From NCBI RefSeq assembly GCF_024723255.1, contig NZ_JANIAC010000001.1, positions 1 through 64,000 of the forward strand: a stretch of 64,000 nucleotides of DNA, in the 5' to 3' direction. The notes under the pieces were generated by a model. It saw only the letters and a list, made by a program, of their open reading frames with translations. It had not been told where the DNA came from and did no database searches. This document shows positions 1 through 9,648 of the stretch, piece by piece. This DNA is from Aestuariibaculum sp. M13 (GTDB lineage: Bacteria > Bacteroidota > Bacteroidia > Flavobacteriales > Flavobacteriaceae). Position 1 is the first letter of the stretch; each line of letters begins with the position of its first letter. A program made the translations under genes and the position numbers.

Positions 1-178
1 ACTTTTTATCGCCTTTTTTTGAAAGTTTTTTGTCCAATGCTTATTTACAATAAGTTACATCCAAATTATTTTTGATTCAACTTAATGTTATACCTGGATT
101 ACAACAAAATCCTTCGGTTTTATAGTAACGATATATATAATAGTGTCTATACTATATATATTAAATGAAGATGATTTT

Positions 179-365
179 GCGTTAGGGATGAAGCGACATC
201 TTTTTTATGCTAACTCCACATTCCTTTATTATATACTATTACATAGGTATTATCGAAAACCTCTTCTTATACTATATATACAGTAGCATTAAAAGATATA
301 GTCTTTCGACTTGAATCAAGAAAGGTTCCTAGCCCGAACCAGGGAGATATCGAAGAATAACGTCC
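179..365. other. structured intergenic element upstream of the thrS promoter
   Basis: This is the main content of the 456-base gene-free start of the window. An outer stem GCGTTA (179-184) can pair with TAACGT (358-363). An inner stem at 198-212 (ATCTTTTTTATGCTA) pairs with 284-297 (TAGCATTAAAAGAT). Between the arms lies AT-rich sequence with two copies of ACTATATATA. The GCGTTAGGGAT...AAAAGATATAG...AGCCCG layout resembles, from memory, an intergenic stem-loop family that recurs in Flavobacteriaceae genomes; I could not verify this. It lies upstream of the predicted thrS promoter (405-435), so it is probably not a thrS leader. It could instead be the 3' end of something outside the window or a mobile palindromic repeat. 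Confidence 0.45.
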
Positions 366-404
366 TACTCTATCATATTAATTAAAATTATACCTATATA
401 TATA

Positions 405-435
405 TTGTATGTCTTTTTTTATCCTATTATCTTTG
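405..435 (+). promoter_or_regulatory. predicted thrS operon promoter (TTG / TATCTTTG)
   Basis: TTG at 405-407 and TATCTTTG at 428-435 are 20 bases apart, matching the Bacteroidota -33 TTG / -7 TAnnTTTG promoter. Transcription would begin near 442, about 15 bases before the ATG at 457. This supports the ATG at 457 over the longer reading from 409. Confidence 0.5.
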
Positions 436-456
436 CACTCGAATTTAAATTATTTT

Positions 457-2391
457 ATGATACATATAACATTGCCCGACGGAAGTGTAAGATCGTTTGA
501 AGCGAACGTTACACCTATGGATGTCGCTAAAAGCATTAGTGAAGGATTTGCCCGAAATGTGATTTCGGCTAGTTTTAATGGTACAACAATTGAAACGGTA
601 ACCCCTTTAACCACCGATGGCTCGCTAGTGTTATATACATGGAATGATAAGGCTGGTAAAACAGCTTTCTGGCATTCATCTGCTCACGTATTAGCTCAGG
701 CTATTGAAGAATTATACCCGGGATCGAAATTAACTATTGGTCCTGCTATTGATAACGGCTTCTATTACGATGTAGATTTTGGAGAGCATAGCGTTTCTGA
801 AAAAGATTTTAAATCTATTGAAACTAAAATGCTGGATATTGCCAGAGGAAAGCACGATTTTAAAATGCGTTCGGCAACAAAAGCTGAAGCCTTGGCTTTA
901 TATGAAAACAATCCGTTTAAAACAGAATTAATTGAAAACCTGGAAGACGGTACGATTACCTTCTGCGACCATTCGACATTTACTGATTTATGTCGTGGAG
1001 GACACATCCCGAATACAGGTATCATTAAAGCTGTAAAAATATTAAGTGTTGCTGGCGCCTATTGGAGAGGTGACGAAAACAAACCACAGTTAACGCGTGT
1101 TTATGGTATTTCGTTCCCTAAACAGAAAGAACTTACTGAATACTTAGAATTATTAGAGGAAGCTAAAAAACGAGACCACCGTAAATTAGGTAAAGAATTA
1201 GAGTTATTCACATTCTCTCCTCGTGTTGGTCAAGGATTACCTTTATGGTTACCTAAAGGAGCTGCTTTGCGTGAGCGTTTAGAGAACTTCCTTAAAACAG
1301 CACAAAAGAAAGCCGGATATGAAATGGTTGTAACACCACATATCGGTCAAAAAGAATTATACGAAACGTCTGGTCACTATGCCAAATATGGTGCCGACAG
1401 TTTTCAACCTATACATACACCTAAAGAAGGTGAAGAATTTTTATTAAAACCAATGAACTGTCCTCACCACTGTGAGATTTACAACAACAGCCAGTGGTCT
1501 TATAAAGATTTACCAAAACGTTATGCAGAATTCGGTACGGTTTATCGTTACGAACAAAGTGGAGAATTACATGGTTTAACACGGGTTCGTGGATTTACTC
1601 AGGATGATGCTCACTTATTCTGTACGCCAGACCAGTTAGATGCCGAGTTTAAAAATGTTATCGACTTAGTACTTTATGTATTCGGATCGTTAGGTTTTGA
1701 AAACTTTACTGCACAAGTATCTGTAAGGGATCCTGAAAATCCCGACAAATACATAGGTAGTGTTGCAAACTGGGAAAAAGCAGAACAAGCTATTATTAAC
1801 GCTGCCCAAGACAAAGGTCTTAACTACGTTATCGAAACCGGCGAAGCTGCTTTCTACGGACCTAAGCTTGACTTTATGGTGAAAGATGCCCTTGGTCGCC
1901 AATGGCAGTTGGGAACTATTCAGGTTGATTACAATTTACCAGAACGTTTCAATTTAACTTATAAAGGAAGTGATAACGAATTACACCGTCCGGTTATGAT
2001 TCACCGTGCTCCTTTTGGAAGTATGGAGCGTTTTATCGCTATTTTACTAGAACATACGGCTGGAAATTTCCCGCTATGGTTAATGCCAACTCAGGCTATT
2101 ATCCTGTCAATTAGCGAGAAATATGAAAAATACGCCGAAAAAGTTTTAAATTTGCTAGAAAATAACGAAATTCGCGCCCTTGTAGACCACAGGAATGAAA
2201 CTATCGGGAAAAAGATTCGGGAAGCCGAAATGCAAAAACACCCGTATATGATTATTATTGGGGAGCAAGAAGAGAAAGAAAACAAAATCACTGTGCGTCA
2301 GCATGGTGGATCAGATTTAGGGATGATTTCAGTAGAAGACTTCTCTAAAATAATAAATGATGAGATTAGCAAAACGCTAAAACCATTTTAA
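457..2391 (+). CDS. thrS: threonyl-tRNA synthetase
   Basis: Charges tRNA-Thr with threonine in the cytoplasm. From the ATG at 457 the protein has 644 residues, close to the usual bacterial length. It has the TGS domain (1-60), the editing domain with its metal-site HxxxH (H73, H77) and CRGGH (C179, H183), the class II catalytic core with MNCPHH around C335, and a C-terminal anticodon-binding domain. The open frame extends to 409, but the added residues resemble nothing in the family and would begin at about the predicted promoter, so ATG 457 is preferred. It heads the classic thrS-infC-rpmI-rplT operon. Confidence 0.97.
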   Translation: MIHITLPDGSVRSFEANVTPMDVAKSISEGFARNVISASFNGTTIETVTPLTTDGSLVLYTWNDKAGKTAFWHSSAHVLAQAIEELYPGSKLTIGPAIDNGFYYDVDFGEHSVSEKDFKSIETKMLDIARGKHDFKMRSATKAEALALYENNPFKTELIENLEDGTITFCDHSTFTDLCRGGHIPNTGIIKAVKILSVAGAYWRGDENKPQLTRVYGISFPKQKELTEYLELLEEAKKRDHRKLGKELELFTFSPRVGQGLPLWLPKGAALRERLENFLKTAQKKAGYEMVVTPHIGQKELYETSGHYAKYGADSFQPIHTPKEGEEFLLKPMNCPHHCEIYNNSQWSYKDLPKRYAEFGTVYRYEQSGELHGLTRVRGFTQDDAHLFCTPDQLDAEFKNVIDLVLYVFGSLGFENFTAQVSVRDPENPDKYIGSVANWEKAEQAIINAAQDKGLNYVIETGEAAFYGPKLDFMVKDALGRQWQLGTIQVDYNLPERFNLTYKGSDNELHRPVMIHRAPFGSMERFIAILLEHTAGNFPLWLMPTQAIILSISEKYEKYAEKVLNLLENNEIRALVDHRNETIGKKIREAEMQKHPYMIIIGEQEEKENKITVRQHGGSDLGMISVEDFSKIINDEISKTLKPF

Positions 2392-2426
2392 AACAAAGTT
2401 TAACTAAAAATTTAAGAGCCATAGCA

Positions 2427-2969
2427 ATTAGAAAAAAATCACAGCCCAAGCCAAGGGTTGCTCAAGAGGAAAAACACAGAATTAACTCTAGAATTACCGT
2501 GCCTAACGTTCGCCTTGTTGGTGAAAACGTTGAAGTTGGAATTTACTCTACCAGAGACGCTTTAAAAATAGCGGAAGAACAAGAGTTCGATTTAGTAGAG
2601 ATTTCTCCAAATGCAGACCCTCCTGTTTGTAAAGTCATGGACTATAAAAAGTTCCTTTACGAGCAAAAAAAACGTGATAAAGCTATTAAAGCTAAGGCTA
2701 CTAAGGTAGTTATCAAAGAAATTCGTTTTGGTCCGCAAACAGACGATCATGATTACGAGTTTAAAAGAAAGCATGCGGAAAAGTTCTTAAAAGAAGGCGC
2801 TAAGTTAAAAGCTTTTGTATTCTTTAAAGGACGTTCTATCATCTTCAAAGAGCAAGGTCAAATTTTATTGCTTCGTTTAGCGCAAGACCTTGAAGAATTT
2901 GGTAAGGTAGAACAAATGCCTAAATTAGAAGGTAAACGTATGACCATGTTTATTGCTCCTAAAAAATAA
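2427..2969 (+). CDS. infC: translation initiation factor IF-3, non-AUG start
   Basis: Binds the 30S subunit and checks initiator codon-anticodon pairing. The conserved body (VRLVGENVE..., the [16 protein letters not shown] motif, and the C-terminal domain ending MFIAPKK) is complete. A reading from the GTG at 2499 would cut off the conserved N-terminal HRINSRI segment. In the same frame, upstream sequence encodes a typical basic IF-3 start ([19 protein letters not shown]) with no ATG, GTG or TTG before it. The likely initiators are ATT at 2427 or ATA at 2421. AUU initiation of infC is known in Escherichia coli and gives autoregulation; here it is an inference from the sequence. The gene follows thrS by about 35 bases. 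Confidence 0.93.
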   Translation: MRKKSQPKPRVAQEEKHRINSRITVPNVRLVGENVEVGIYSTRDALKIAEEQEFDLVEISPNADPPVCKVMDYKKFLYEQKKRDKAIKAKATKVVIKEIRFGPQTDDHDYEFKRKHAEKFLKEGAKLKAFVFFKGRSIIFKEQGQILLLRLAQDLEEFGKVEQMPKLEGKRMTMFIAPKK

Positions 2970-3059
2970 TTAGGACAATAACATTGAAATAAAAAGACAC
3001 TAAAAGCAATTTTAGTTCTAAAATAATTAAGCGAAATAATTAAAACCTAGGAAAAGAAG

Positions 3060-3257
3060 ATGCCTAAAATGAAAACTAAATCTAGTGCCAAAAAACGTTT
3101 CAAGTTAACTGGTACTGGTAAGATTAAAAGAAAACACGCTTTTAAAAGTCACATCTTAACTAAGAAGTCTAAAAAGCGTAAGTTAGCTTTAACTCATGAC
3201 ACTTTAGTAGATAAAGCGGATGAGAACAATGTTAAAACAATGTTACGTTTAAAGTAA
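3060..3257 (+). CDS. rpmI: 50S ribosomal protein L35
   Basis: A 65-residue, very basic protein of the large subunit, starting [15 protein letters not shown] and containing the family signature [20 protein letters not shown]. It sits between infC and rplT as in most bacteria. The 90-base gap before it holds a small hairpin (ACTAAAA..TTTTAGT near 2998-3016) that could affect read-through or translation. Confidence 0.97.
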   Translation: MPKMKTKSSAKKRFKLTGTGKIKRKHAFKSHILTKKSKKRKLALTHDTLVDKADENNVKTMLRLK

Positions 3258-3360
3258 TACGGTTTTAACCGGTTATTAAATAAATTATAAACCCTGGAGT
3301 TAGGCAAAAATTAAAAGAGTAGAATATTTCTGCCGCCTACTACAAAAAACATTTAAAATT

Positions 3361-3705
3361 ATGCCAAGATCAGTAAATTCTGTAGCAAAAAGAGCCAGAA
3401 GAAAAAAGGTTCTAAAACAAGCTAAAGGTTACTTCGGACGTCGTAAAAACGTTTGGACAGTAGCTAAAAACGCGGTTGATAAAGCGATGCAATACTCGTA
3501 CAGAGACCGTAGAAATAAAAAGAGAACATTCCGTGCTTTATGGATTACGCGTATTAACGCTGGAGCCCGTTTACATGGTTTATCTTATTCTCAATTTATG
3601 GGGAAATTAAAAGCTAATGAAATCGAATTAAACCGTAAGGTTTTAGCAGATTTAGCTATGAATAACCCAGAGGCTTTTAAAGCTGTAATAGAGAAAGTAA
3701 AATAA
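3361..3705 (+). CDS. rplT: 50S ribosomal protein L20
   Basis: A 114-residue large-subunit assembly protein with the typical start [16 protein letters not shown] and the [21 protein letters not shown] segment. It is the last gene of the thrS operon and is followed by a strong terminator. L20 represses its own operon in other bacteria by binding a leader that mimics 23S rRNA. The 103-base rpmI-rplT spacer contains an AACCGGTT palindrome, but no such mimic could be shown here. Confidence 0.97.
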   Translation: MPRSVNSVAKRARRKKVLKQAKGYFGRRKNVWTVAKNAVDKAMQYSYRDRRNKKRTFRALWITRINAGARLHGLSYSQFMGKLKANEIELNRKVLADLAMNNPEAFKAVIEKVK

Positions 3706-3745
3706 GGCGTTCCGCCTATTGTAAAACATATTAATTCGCTTAATA

Positions 3746-3777
3746 AAAATCCGATTCTTACGAATCGGATTTTTTTA
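3746..3777. terminator. bidirectional terminator between rplT and yjbQ
   Basis: The stem AATCCGATTC / GAATCGGATT with loop TTAC is followed by a T run on the plus strand and preceded by A residues that become a T run on the minus strand. It ends the rplT operon and overlaps the end of the convergent yjbQ-like gene. Confidence 0.85.
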
Positions 3778-4197
3778 TATCCCAAAGGCTGTAATTACCA
3801 ATCGGCGCTCACCACCATAATCTCTGTGTTCACATAAATAAATTCCCTGCCATATACCTAAATTTAATTTCCCATTAGTTATCGGTATTTGAACAGACGC
3901 TCCTAACAGCGATGCTTTAATATGTGCAGGCATATCATCAGCCCCTTCGTAGGTATGTCTATAGTAAGGTGCATTTTCCGGAATCATGACATTAAAATGT
4001 CTTTCAAAATCACCTCTTACCGTATAATCGGCATTTTCATTAATCGTTAAACTGGCAGAGGTATGTTTTATAAAAACCTGAAGCTGCCCTCCCTTAATCT
4101 CATTTATTTCTGGAATTGCATCTAAAACAGTATCTGTTATTAAATGAAATCCACGAGGATAAGATTTTAAACGTATTTCCTTTTGAAAAACTTTCAT
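3775..4197 (-). CDS. YjbQ/UPF0047 family protein
   Basis: A 140-residue member of the YjbQ family, small cytoplasmic trimeric proteins; some are reported to have weak thiamine-phosphate synthase activity, and the physiological role is unsettled. Family marks are KHTSASLTINENAD near residue 65, the DDMPAHIKASLLG segment, and the C-terminal LGIWQGIYLCEHRDYGGERR. The length is normal. It converges on rplT and uses the same terminator hairpin. Confidence 0.9.
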   Translation of the reverse strand: MKVFQKEIRLKSYPRGFHLITDTVLDAIPEINEIKGGQLQVFIKHTSASLTINENADYTVRGDFERHFNVMIPENAPYYRHTYEGADDMPAHIKASLLGASVQIPITNGKLNLGIWQGIYLCEHRDYGGERRLVITAFGI

Positions 4198-4318
4198 CTG
4201 CTAATCATTAAATAAAGCTCTAAATTAAAGTTTAATTTCAAAAAAACGGCACTTTTTAATCATAAAGACGCAACCAAATACGTTAAACAACATCTAGTAT
4301 ATAAAATGAAAAAGAAAC

Positions 4319-4771
4319 ATGAAACATTACATTTACACCTTCCTATTAGCAATCTTAACACTATCTAGTTGTAGTTTAAACAGTGACTCTAATTCAGACT
4401 CAAATTTGCCTGAAATTATAGCAGTCGAATGGCATTTAACAAACGTATTTGGCGGAATTTCTGGAGTAGATAATAATTTTGAATTAAATGAGATTGTTTG
4501 GGAATTCGACGAAGAATATGGCTCACTAACCATTACCAATACGAACGAGAACGATACAATTGAAGATGGTTTTGATAGTGGTATTTACAGTTTTAGTGTT
4601 ACTAATCAGGATTTAAATCAATTTCTTTTTATAAATGACACCGAATTTGGAAACCTCATTATTGACAATAGCGAAAACGAAATGGTTATCGATCAGAATA
4701 TAACAATGAATGGCGAAGCTGCCGATGGTTACATCTACACTTTTGAGCGTGTCATTATTTATGAAGAATAG
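4319..4771 (+). CDS. small lipoprotein, unknown function
   Basis: A 150-residue predicted lipoprotein: MKHYIYTFLLAILTLSSC is a type II signal with the lipidated Cys at 18, followed by a Ser/Asn/Asp-rich linker. The rest is an acidic beta-rich domain (WHLTNVFGG..., WEFDEEYGSLTI..., YTFERVIIYEE) that looks like the small lipocalin-like lipoproteins of Bacteroidota, but I do not recognise a family with certainty. Its last 17 bases overlap the end of the convergent gene 4755-5402. Confidence 0.75.
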   Translation: MKHYIYTFLLAILTLSSCSLNSDSNSDSNLPEIIAVEWHLTNVFGGISGVDNNFELNEIVWEFDEEYGSLTITNTNENDTIEDGFDSGIYSFSVTNQDLNQFLFINDTEFGNLIIDNSENEMVIDQNITMNGEAADGYIYTFERVIIYEE

Positions 4772-5402
4772 GGTTTCGCTTAAAAAACCTGAATTCCCTA
4801 AAAATAAAATATTGAAAAATGATATAGAATAAGGAATTAAAAATCCAGATATCTATAAATGGCTTTTCTAATAAAACCAAATCTAAATTGTCTGACAAAA
4901 ATATTGTAATACTGCAACTTAAATAAAGTATTAATCCTATGGAGAAATTAAAATAATGATGCTCTATTTCAAAATTACTGAAAATAAAATATAAGGCATA
5001 TACCATTAAAATAACGGAAGTAGAAACAATTTCATAAGTGTTGAAATTCCAAAAAAGCTTAATATCTCCCATATATATACTCGTAATATAAAGCATTTGA
5101 ATTATACCTATTAATAGGATTAGTATCTTGATAAATCTATGTTGAAGTAATTTATAATACAACAACGACAAAAAGATGAATTGAAATCCAAAATAAAAAT
5201 GTGACACAAAAAAATTAGCATTTGGTTTTATAACACCAATTAAATTACAACTAATTTCAACTAAAGAAAGCACAACCAAATACCAAACAAACAGCATAGA
5301 TATATCGGGTATATTATTTCTATTAATAAAAAATGTCAAAGTATTAAATATTAGAAAGCAAAGTCCAACTAGGCTAACCAAAATAACCAACCAGAAATCC
5401 AT
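4755..5402 (-). CDS. multi-pass inner-membrane protein, unknown function
   Basis: A 215-residue hydrophobic protein with about seven predicted membrane segments: 5-26, 36-57, 70-92, 92-112, 122-142, 150-170 and 183-203. It ends in a basic tail (REFRFFKRNPILHK). No catalytic motif is visible. The layout resembles stand-alone 7TM sensor or scaffold modules of Bacteroidota, but that is only a resemblance. It starts 4 bases after the end of gene 5407-6720, so the two are probably co-transcribed. Confidence 0.7.
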   Translation of the reverse strand: MDFWLVILVSLVGLCFLIFNTLTFFINRNNIPDISMLFVWYLVVLSLVEISCNLIGVIKPNANFFVSHFYFGFQFIFLSLLYYKLLQHRFIKILILLIGIIQMLYITSIYMGDIKLFWNFNTYEIVSTSVILMVYALYFIFSNFEIEHHYFNFSIGLILYLSCSITIFLSDNLDLVLLEKPFIDIWIFNSLFYIIFQYFIFREFRFFKRNPILHK

Positions 5403-5406
5403 ATAA

Positions 5407-6720
5407 TTAGGTTTTTTGCTTTTTCTTACGGGCTGCAGGAAATAAAATATTATTTAAAATTAATCTGTAGCCTGGCGAATTAGGATGTAAATCCAGTTCA
5501 GTCTTTGCATCACCTACCCGGTGCTGATAATCTTCGGGATCGTGCCCTCCATAGAAGGTAAAAAAACCTTTTCCTTTTATTCCGTGAATGTATTTGGCTT
5601 CTCCATTGCTCTTCGTTTCACCCATAACCAAAACATTAGATTTTATTTCATCTCGAGTAAATGAAGTGGTTTGTCCCATAAAACCTTTAACCAATGCCGT
5701 ATGATTTTGACACAACATGGTTGGAATGGGGTCCCATTTTGCTGAAAATTCCATTAAAGAAAAGTAATCTGTTGATTTATGAATCACACGTTTTCTAGTC
5801 ATATCAATTGACGAAAACTCATACACATTCGGATTACGTTCTAAAGAGAAATCTGTAAAGGCAAAGGTTCTAGCATAATCTATTTTATTCTGATAAGCCG
5901 GATCGCTGGCATCGCCATCGAACATTGGCTCACAAATATCAATGCCTTCAGCCGCTAAAGCAATATCAAAACTATCTGTTGCGCTGCACATGGCAAACAT
6001 AAATCCTCCGCCAATAACATAATCTCTAATCTTTAAAGCTACGGCAAGTTTTTCATCTGAAACTTTATTAAATCCCAATTTTTCAGCTAAAGCTTCTGCT
6101 TCCTTTTTTTCTTCAATATACCAGGAGGCCGCTTTATAAGCGCCATAGAATTTTCCATATTGACCCGTAAAATCTTCATGATGCAAGTGTAGCCAATCAA
6201 ACATTAAAAGTCCATCATTCAATACTTCTTCATCATAAATGGTTTCATAAGGAATCTCGGCATATTGCAATACCATGGTTACCGCATCATCCCAAGGTAA
6301 TTTACCCTTTGGTGTGTAAACCGCTACTTTGGGAGCTTTTTCTAAAACCACCGCTTCCATATTCTGACTAGGGCTACTAATTTCCTCCAGAATACTTTCA
6401 GTTTTAGCGTCGGATAAAATTTCAAAAGAAATCCCTCGAATCTGGCATTCACGTTGAATAGCTTCTGTATCGGGCAATAAAAAAGAACCACCACGATAAT
6501 TAAGTAACCATTTTACTTTTTGTTCTTTAGAAAGAATCCAATAGGTTAATCCGTAAGCCTTTAAATGATTTTTCTGGCCTTCAGAATCCATTGGAATAAG
6601 AATATAGGATGCATAGGTTTTTAAACCTATACAAATAAAAAGGAGTGCAATTAGTATCTTCTTCAAAAGTCTGTTAAAATTTAAATTCGAAGATAAATAC
6701 ACACCGTTAATCTTGCGCAT
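5407..6720 (-). CDS. exported protein of the so-called asparagine synthetase B type
   Basis: A 437-residue protein. An N-terminal hydrophobic segment (LLKKILIALLFICIGLKTYAS, residues 19-39) looks like a signal peptide, which would place it outside the cytoplasm. Homologues in Flavobacteriaceae are commonly labelled asparagine synthetase B (from memory), but the N-terminal nucleophile Cys and the ATP-binding SGGxDS motif of AsnB are absent, so that label is probably wrong. Conserved-looking segments are SYILIPMDSEGQKNHLKAYG, DWLHLHHEDFTGQYGKF, GGFMFAMCSATDSFD and FYGGHDPEDYQHRVGD; the central part may have a glutamine-amidotransferase-like fold. The start could also be the TTG at codon 20, directly before the hydrophobic segment. 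Confidence 0.75.
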   Translation of the reverse strand: MRKINGVYLSSNLNFNRLLKKILIALLFICIGLKTYASYILIPMDSEGQKNHLKAYGLTYWILSKEQKVKWLLNYRGGSFLLPDTEAIQRECQIRGISFEILSDAKTESILEEISSPSQNMEAVVLEKAPKVAVYTPKGKLPWDDAVTMVLQYAEIPYETIYDEEVLNDGLLMFDWLHLHHEDFTGQYGKFYGAYKAASWYIEEKKEAEALAEKLGFNKVSDEKLAVALKIRDYVIGGGFMFAMCSATDSFDIALAAEGIDICEPMFDGDASDPAYQNKIDYARTFAFTDFSLERNPNVYEFSSIDMTRKRVIHKSTDYFSLMEFSAKWDPIPTMLCQNHTALVKGFMGQTTSFTRDEIKSNVLVMGETKSNGEAKYIHGIKGKGFFTFYGGHDPEDYQHRVGDAKTELDLHPNSPGYRLILNNILFPAARKKKQKT

Positions 6721-6795
6721 TTATCTTCGATTTATTTAAACTTAAAGATACTTAAAATATTATTGGAACACCTGTTTTAACTAAAAGATTAGATG

Positions 6796-8337
6796 TTAAA
6801 ACGGTACTTCGTCGTCGTTATCATCGTTAAATGAACTACCAAAAGCCTGATCTGGACTTGCTGTAAAGTTATTAGAGCTAAAAGGATCTTCTCCTCCTCC
6901 ATCATTCATTTTTGAATGGAACTCGAACGGAGAATCGAAATCATCTAAGTTGTCGAACTTACCTAAGTGTCCTAAGAATTTCAATCGGATGTTTTCCAAC
7001 CCACCATTACGGTGTTTTGCGATAATAAACTCAGCCTGACCTTCGGTTGGAGAGCGCTCTTCATCATCCCACTCATCAATTTTATAATATTCCGGACGAT
7101 AAATGAAACTTACAATATCGGCATCCTGCTCAATCGCACCAGATTCACGTAAATCTGAAAGTAACGGTCGTTTGCTTCCTCCACGTGTTTCAACCGCACG
7201 CGATAACTGCGACAGTGCAATTACCGGTACCATTAATTCCTTTGCCAAAGCTTTTAAGTTTCGGGAAATCATGGAAATCTCCTGCTCACGATTACCTGCA
7301 TGGGCACTACCCCCCGTCATTAACTGCAAGTAATCAATCATAATCAACTTAATACCATGTTGTGATGATAAACGACGTGCTTTGGCTCTTAAATCGAAAA
7401 TCGATAAGGATGGTGTATCATCAATATAAAGCGGTGCTTTTTCTAGGTCTTTTACTTTTACGTTTAATTGCTCCCACTCGTGTTTTTCTAACTTACCGGT
7501 TCTTAATTTTTCAGAAGATAATCCTGTTTCACTAGAAATAAGACGGGTGATTAACTGTACAGATGCCATCTCTAATGAGAAAAAGGCTACGGGGATATTC
7601 TGGTCTACAGCAATATTTCGAGCCATCGAAAGGGTTAGCGCCGTTTTACCCATACCCGGACGTGCCGCAACGATAATTAAATCGGATGGTTGCCAACCTG
7701 AAGTTAATTTATCAAGTTTGGTAAATCCTGTAGGAATACCACTCAAACCTTCTTTATTAGAAATCTCTTCGATTTTCTTCTTCGCCTGAATTACTAAATC
7801 CTGAGCAGATTCACTCGATTTTTTAATATTTCCTTGAGTAACCTCGTATAATTTAGCCTCAGCATTATCTAACAAATCGAAAACGTCCTTCGTTTCATCG
7901 TAAGAGTCTTCAATAATTTCGTTTGAAATTTTAATTAGACTACGCTGAATAAATTTCTGTAAAATAATACGTGCGTGAAACTCAATATGCGCCGAAGAAG
8001 ACACTTTTTGAGTTAAAGAAATTAAATAGAAATCTCCACCGGCCTGTTCTAACTTTCCATTCTTCTTTAACTGCGTCGAAACGGTTAATAAGTCGATAGG
8101 TTCACTATTTTCAAATAGCTGAAAGATAGCCGAAAAGATATGCTGATGCGATTCTTTGTAGAAAGCTTCAGAACTCAAAATATCAATTACTTCATCAACC
8201 CCTTTTTTATCAATCATCATTGCACCCAATACAACTTCCTCTAAATCAATAGCTTGAGGAGGTATCTTTCCTTTTTCAAGGTTGATTAGGGTACTCTTGT
8301 CTACTCTATATCCTTTAATTTGGTCGGGTTGTTTCAT
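6796..8337 (-). CDS. dnaB: replicative DNA helicase DnaB
   Basis: A 513-residue hexameric helicase that unwinds DNA ahead of the replisome. It has the DnaB N-terminal helical domain (about 25-125), a linker, and the RecA-like domain with Walker A (ARPGMGKTAL, about 228-237), Walker B/DYLQLM, and the NREQEISMISRNLKALAKEL and LSQLSRAVETR motifs. The C-terminus is an acidic, Gly/Asn/Asp-rich tail ending DDEVPF, similar in character to single-strand-binding-protein tails. No intein is present. It stands alone, with its own upstream region. Confidence 0.97.
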   Translation of the reverse strand: MKQPDQIKGYRVDKSTLINLEKGKIPPQAIDLEEVVLGAMMIDKKGVDEVIDILSSEAFYKESHQHIFSAIFQLFENSEPIDLLTVSTQLKKNGKLEQAGGDFYLISLTQKVSSSAHIEFHARIILQKFIQRSLIKISNEIIEDSYDETKDVFDLLDNAEAKLYEVTQGNIKKSSESAQDLVIQAKKKIEEISNKEGLSGIPTGFTKLDKLTSGWQPSDLIIVAARPGMGKTALTLSMARNIAVDQNIPVAFFSLEMASVQLITRLISSETGLSSEKLRTGKLEKHEWEQLNVKVKDLEKAPLYIDDTPSLSIFDLRAKARRLSSQHGIKLIMIDYLQLMTGGSAHAGNREQEISMISRNLKALAKELMVPVIALSQLSRAVETRGGSKRPLLSDLRESGAIEQDADIVSFIYRPEYYKIDEWDDEERSPTEGQAEFIIAKHRNGGLENIRLKFLGHLGKFDNLDDFDSPFEFHSKMNDGGGEDPFSSNNFTASPDQAFGSSFNDDNDDEVPF

Positions 8338-8452
8338 GTCTACGAATGTAACTAAAATGAATCTTTTATCGGACAGAAAATCGATTCTGATTATTAACCA
8401 ATAGTTAACAATCTAACTGTTAATAACTTACAAAAATTGTCAATAACCACAA

Positions 8453-8487
8453 AAAAAATCTGAAGTTTAACACTTCAGATTTTTATT
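8453..8487 (-). terminator. terminator after accA
   Basis: The stem AAATCTGAAG / CTTCAGATTT with a 7-base loop is followed on the minus strand by a run of eight T. It lies just past the accA stop. Confidence 0.8.
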
Positions 8488-8506
8488 TATGTAGGCTCTA
8501 CAAGGT

Positions 8507-9460
8507 CTAATCTTTGAATACACCCATGTTAGAATATTTATCCATACGCTTAGAAACTAATTCATCTGGTGATAAGTTTTTAAGCTCTTCATAAAACTTA
8601 ACGATAGTATTACTAACAGTTGTAAAAGTCTTTTCTCTATCTCTGTGAGCACCTCCTAGAGGTTCCTTGATAATTTCGTCAACCAGCTTTAATTTTTTCA
8701 TATCGCTAGCTGTTAATTTTAAAGCTTCAGCTGCTTGTTCTTTATATTCCCAGCTATGCCATAAGATTGATGAACAAGACTCAGGAGAAATTACAGAATA
8801 CCAAGTGTTCTCTAACATTAAAACAACGTCTCCAACACCAATACCTAATGCTCCACCTGAAGCACCTTCACCAATTACAATAGTAATTACTGGAACTTTT
8901 AAGCGAGTCATTTCTAAAATGTTTCTGGCAATCGCTTCTCCTTGCCCACGCTCTTCTGCTTCTAAACCAGGATAAGCACCAGGTGTATCTAATAACGTAA
9001 CAACAGGAATTCCGAATTTTTCAGCAGACTTCATTAAACGAAGTGCTTTACGGTAACCCTCAGGATTAGCCATACCGAAATTTCTATATTGACGGGTTTT
9101 GGTATTATAACCTTTTTGCTGACCAATGAACATAAAACTTTGATCACCAATTTTACCTAAACCACCAATCATCGCTTTATCATCTTTAAAGCTTCTGTCT
9201 CCATGAAGTTCTAAAAATGTATCTCCACAAATAGCTCTAATATAATCTAAAGTATATGGTCTGTTTGGGTGACGTGATAACTGAACACGCTGCCATGGTG
9301 TTAAGTTTTTATAGATGTCTTTTTGAGTTTCCTTTAATTTACTTTCGATGTTCTTACAGGTTTCTGTAACATCTACTTCGCTTTCTTCTCCAATGATTCT
9401 ACATTTTTGAAGTTGCTCTTCTAATTCTTTTATAGGGAGTTCAAATTCTAAATATTCCAT
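8507..9460 (-). CDS. accA: acetyl-CoA carboxylase carboxyltransferase subunit alpha
   Basis: The alpha half of the carboxyltransferase that moves CO2 from carboxybiotin to acetyl-CoA, the first step of fatty acid synthesis; its partner is AccD, not in this window. The 317 residues are the family length. Signatures are [55 protein letters not shown] and the oxyanion-hole region [15 protein letters not shown]. Single-gene unit with its own terminator. Confidence 0.97.
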   Translation of the reverse strand: MEYLEFELPIKELEEQLQKCRIIGEESEVDVTETCKNIESKLKETQKDIYKNLTPWQRVQLSRHPNRPYTLDYIRAICGDTFLELHGDRSFKDDKAMIGGLGKIGDQSFMFIGQQKGYNTKTRQYRNFGMANPEGYRKALRLMKSAEKFGIPVVTLLDTPGAYPGLEAEERGQGEAIARNILEMTRLKVPVITIVIGEGASGGALGIGVGDVVLMLENTWYSVISPESCSSILWHSWEYKEQAAEALKLTASDMKKLKLVDEIIKEPLGGAHRDREKTFTTVSNTIVKFYEELKNLSPDELVSKRMDKYSNMGVFKD

Positions 9461-9648
9461 AAGAATTTTTTATTATGGCTGTTTATTTATTTTAGCCTAC
9501 AAACCTACATATTTTTTCATTTTAAACTAAGAAAAAACATGAATTATTGGTTCTTGTTAATTACACTGCAAAATTAATGATTATCTAAGAAACTACGAAA
9601 GTTTTAGTAGTTAAGCATGAATTATTATGTTCAAATAATTAAAAGTCT

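Noticed and set aside
409-456. N-terminal extension of thrS from ATG 409
   Set aside because: The extra 16 residues do not look like ThrRS, and the predicted transcription start lies downstream of 409.
4282-4290. GTTAAACAA upstream of the 4319 lipoprotein, matching a crtI operator arm
   Set aside because: A 9-base AT-rich word is expected about once or twice in 64 kb by chance, and it has no partner arm.
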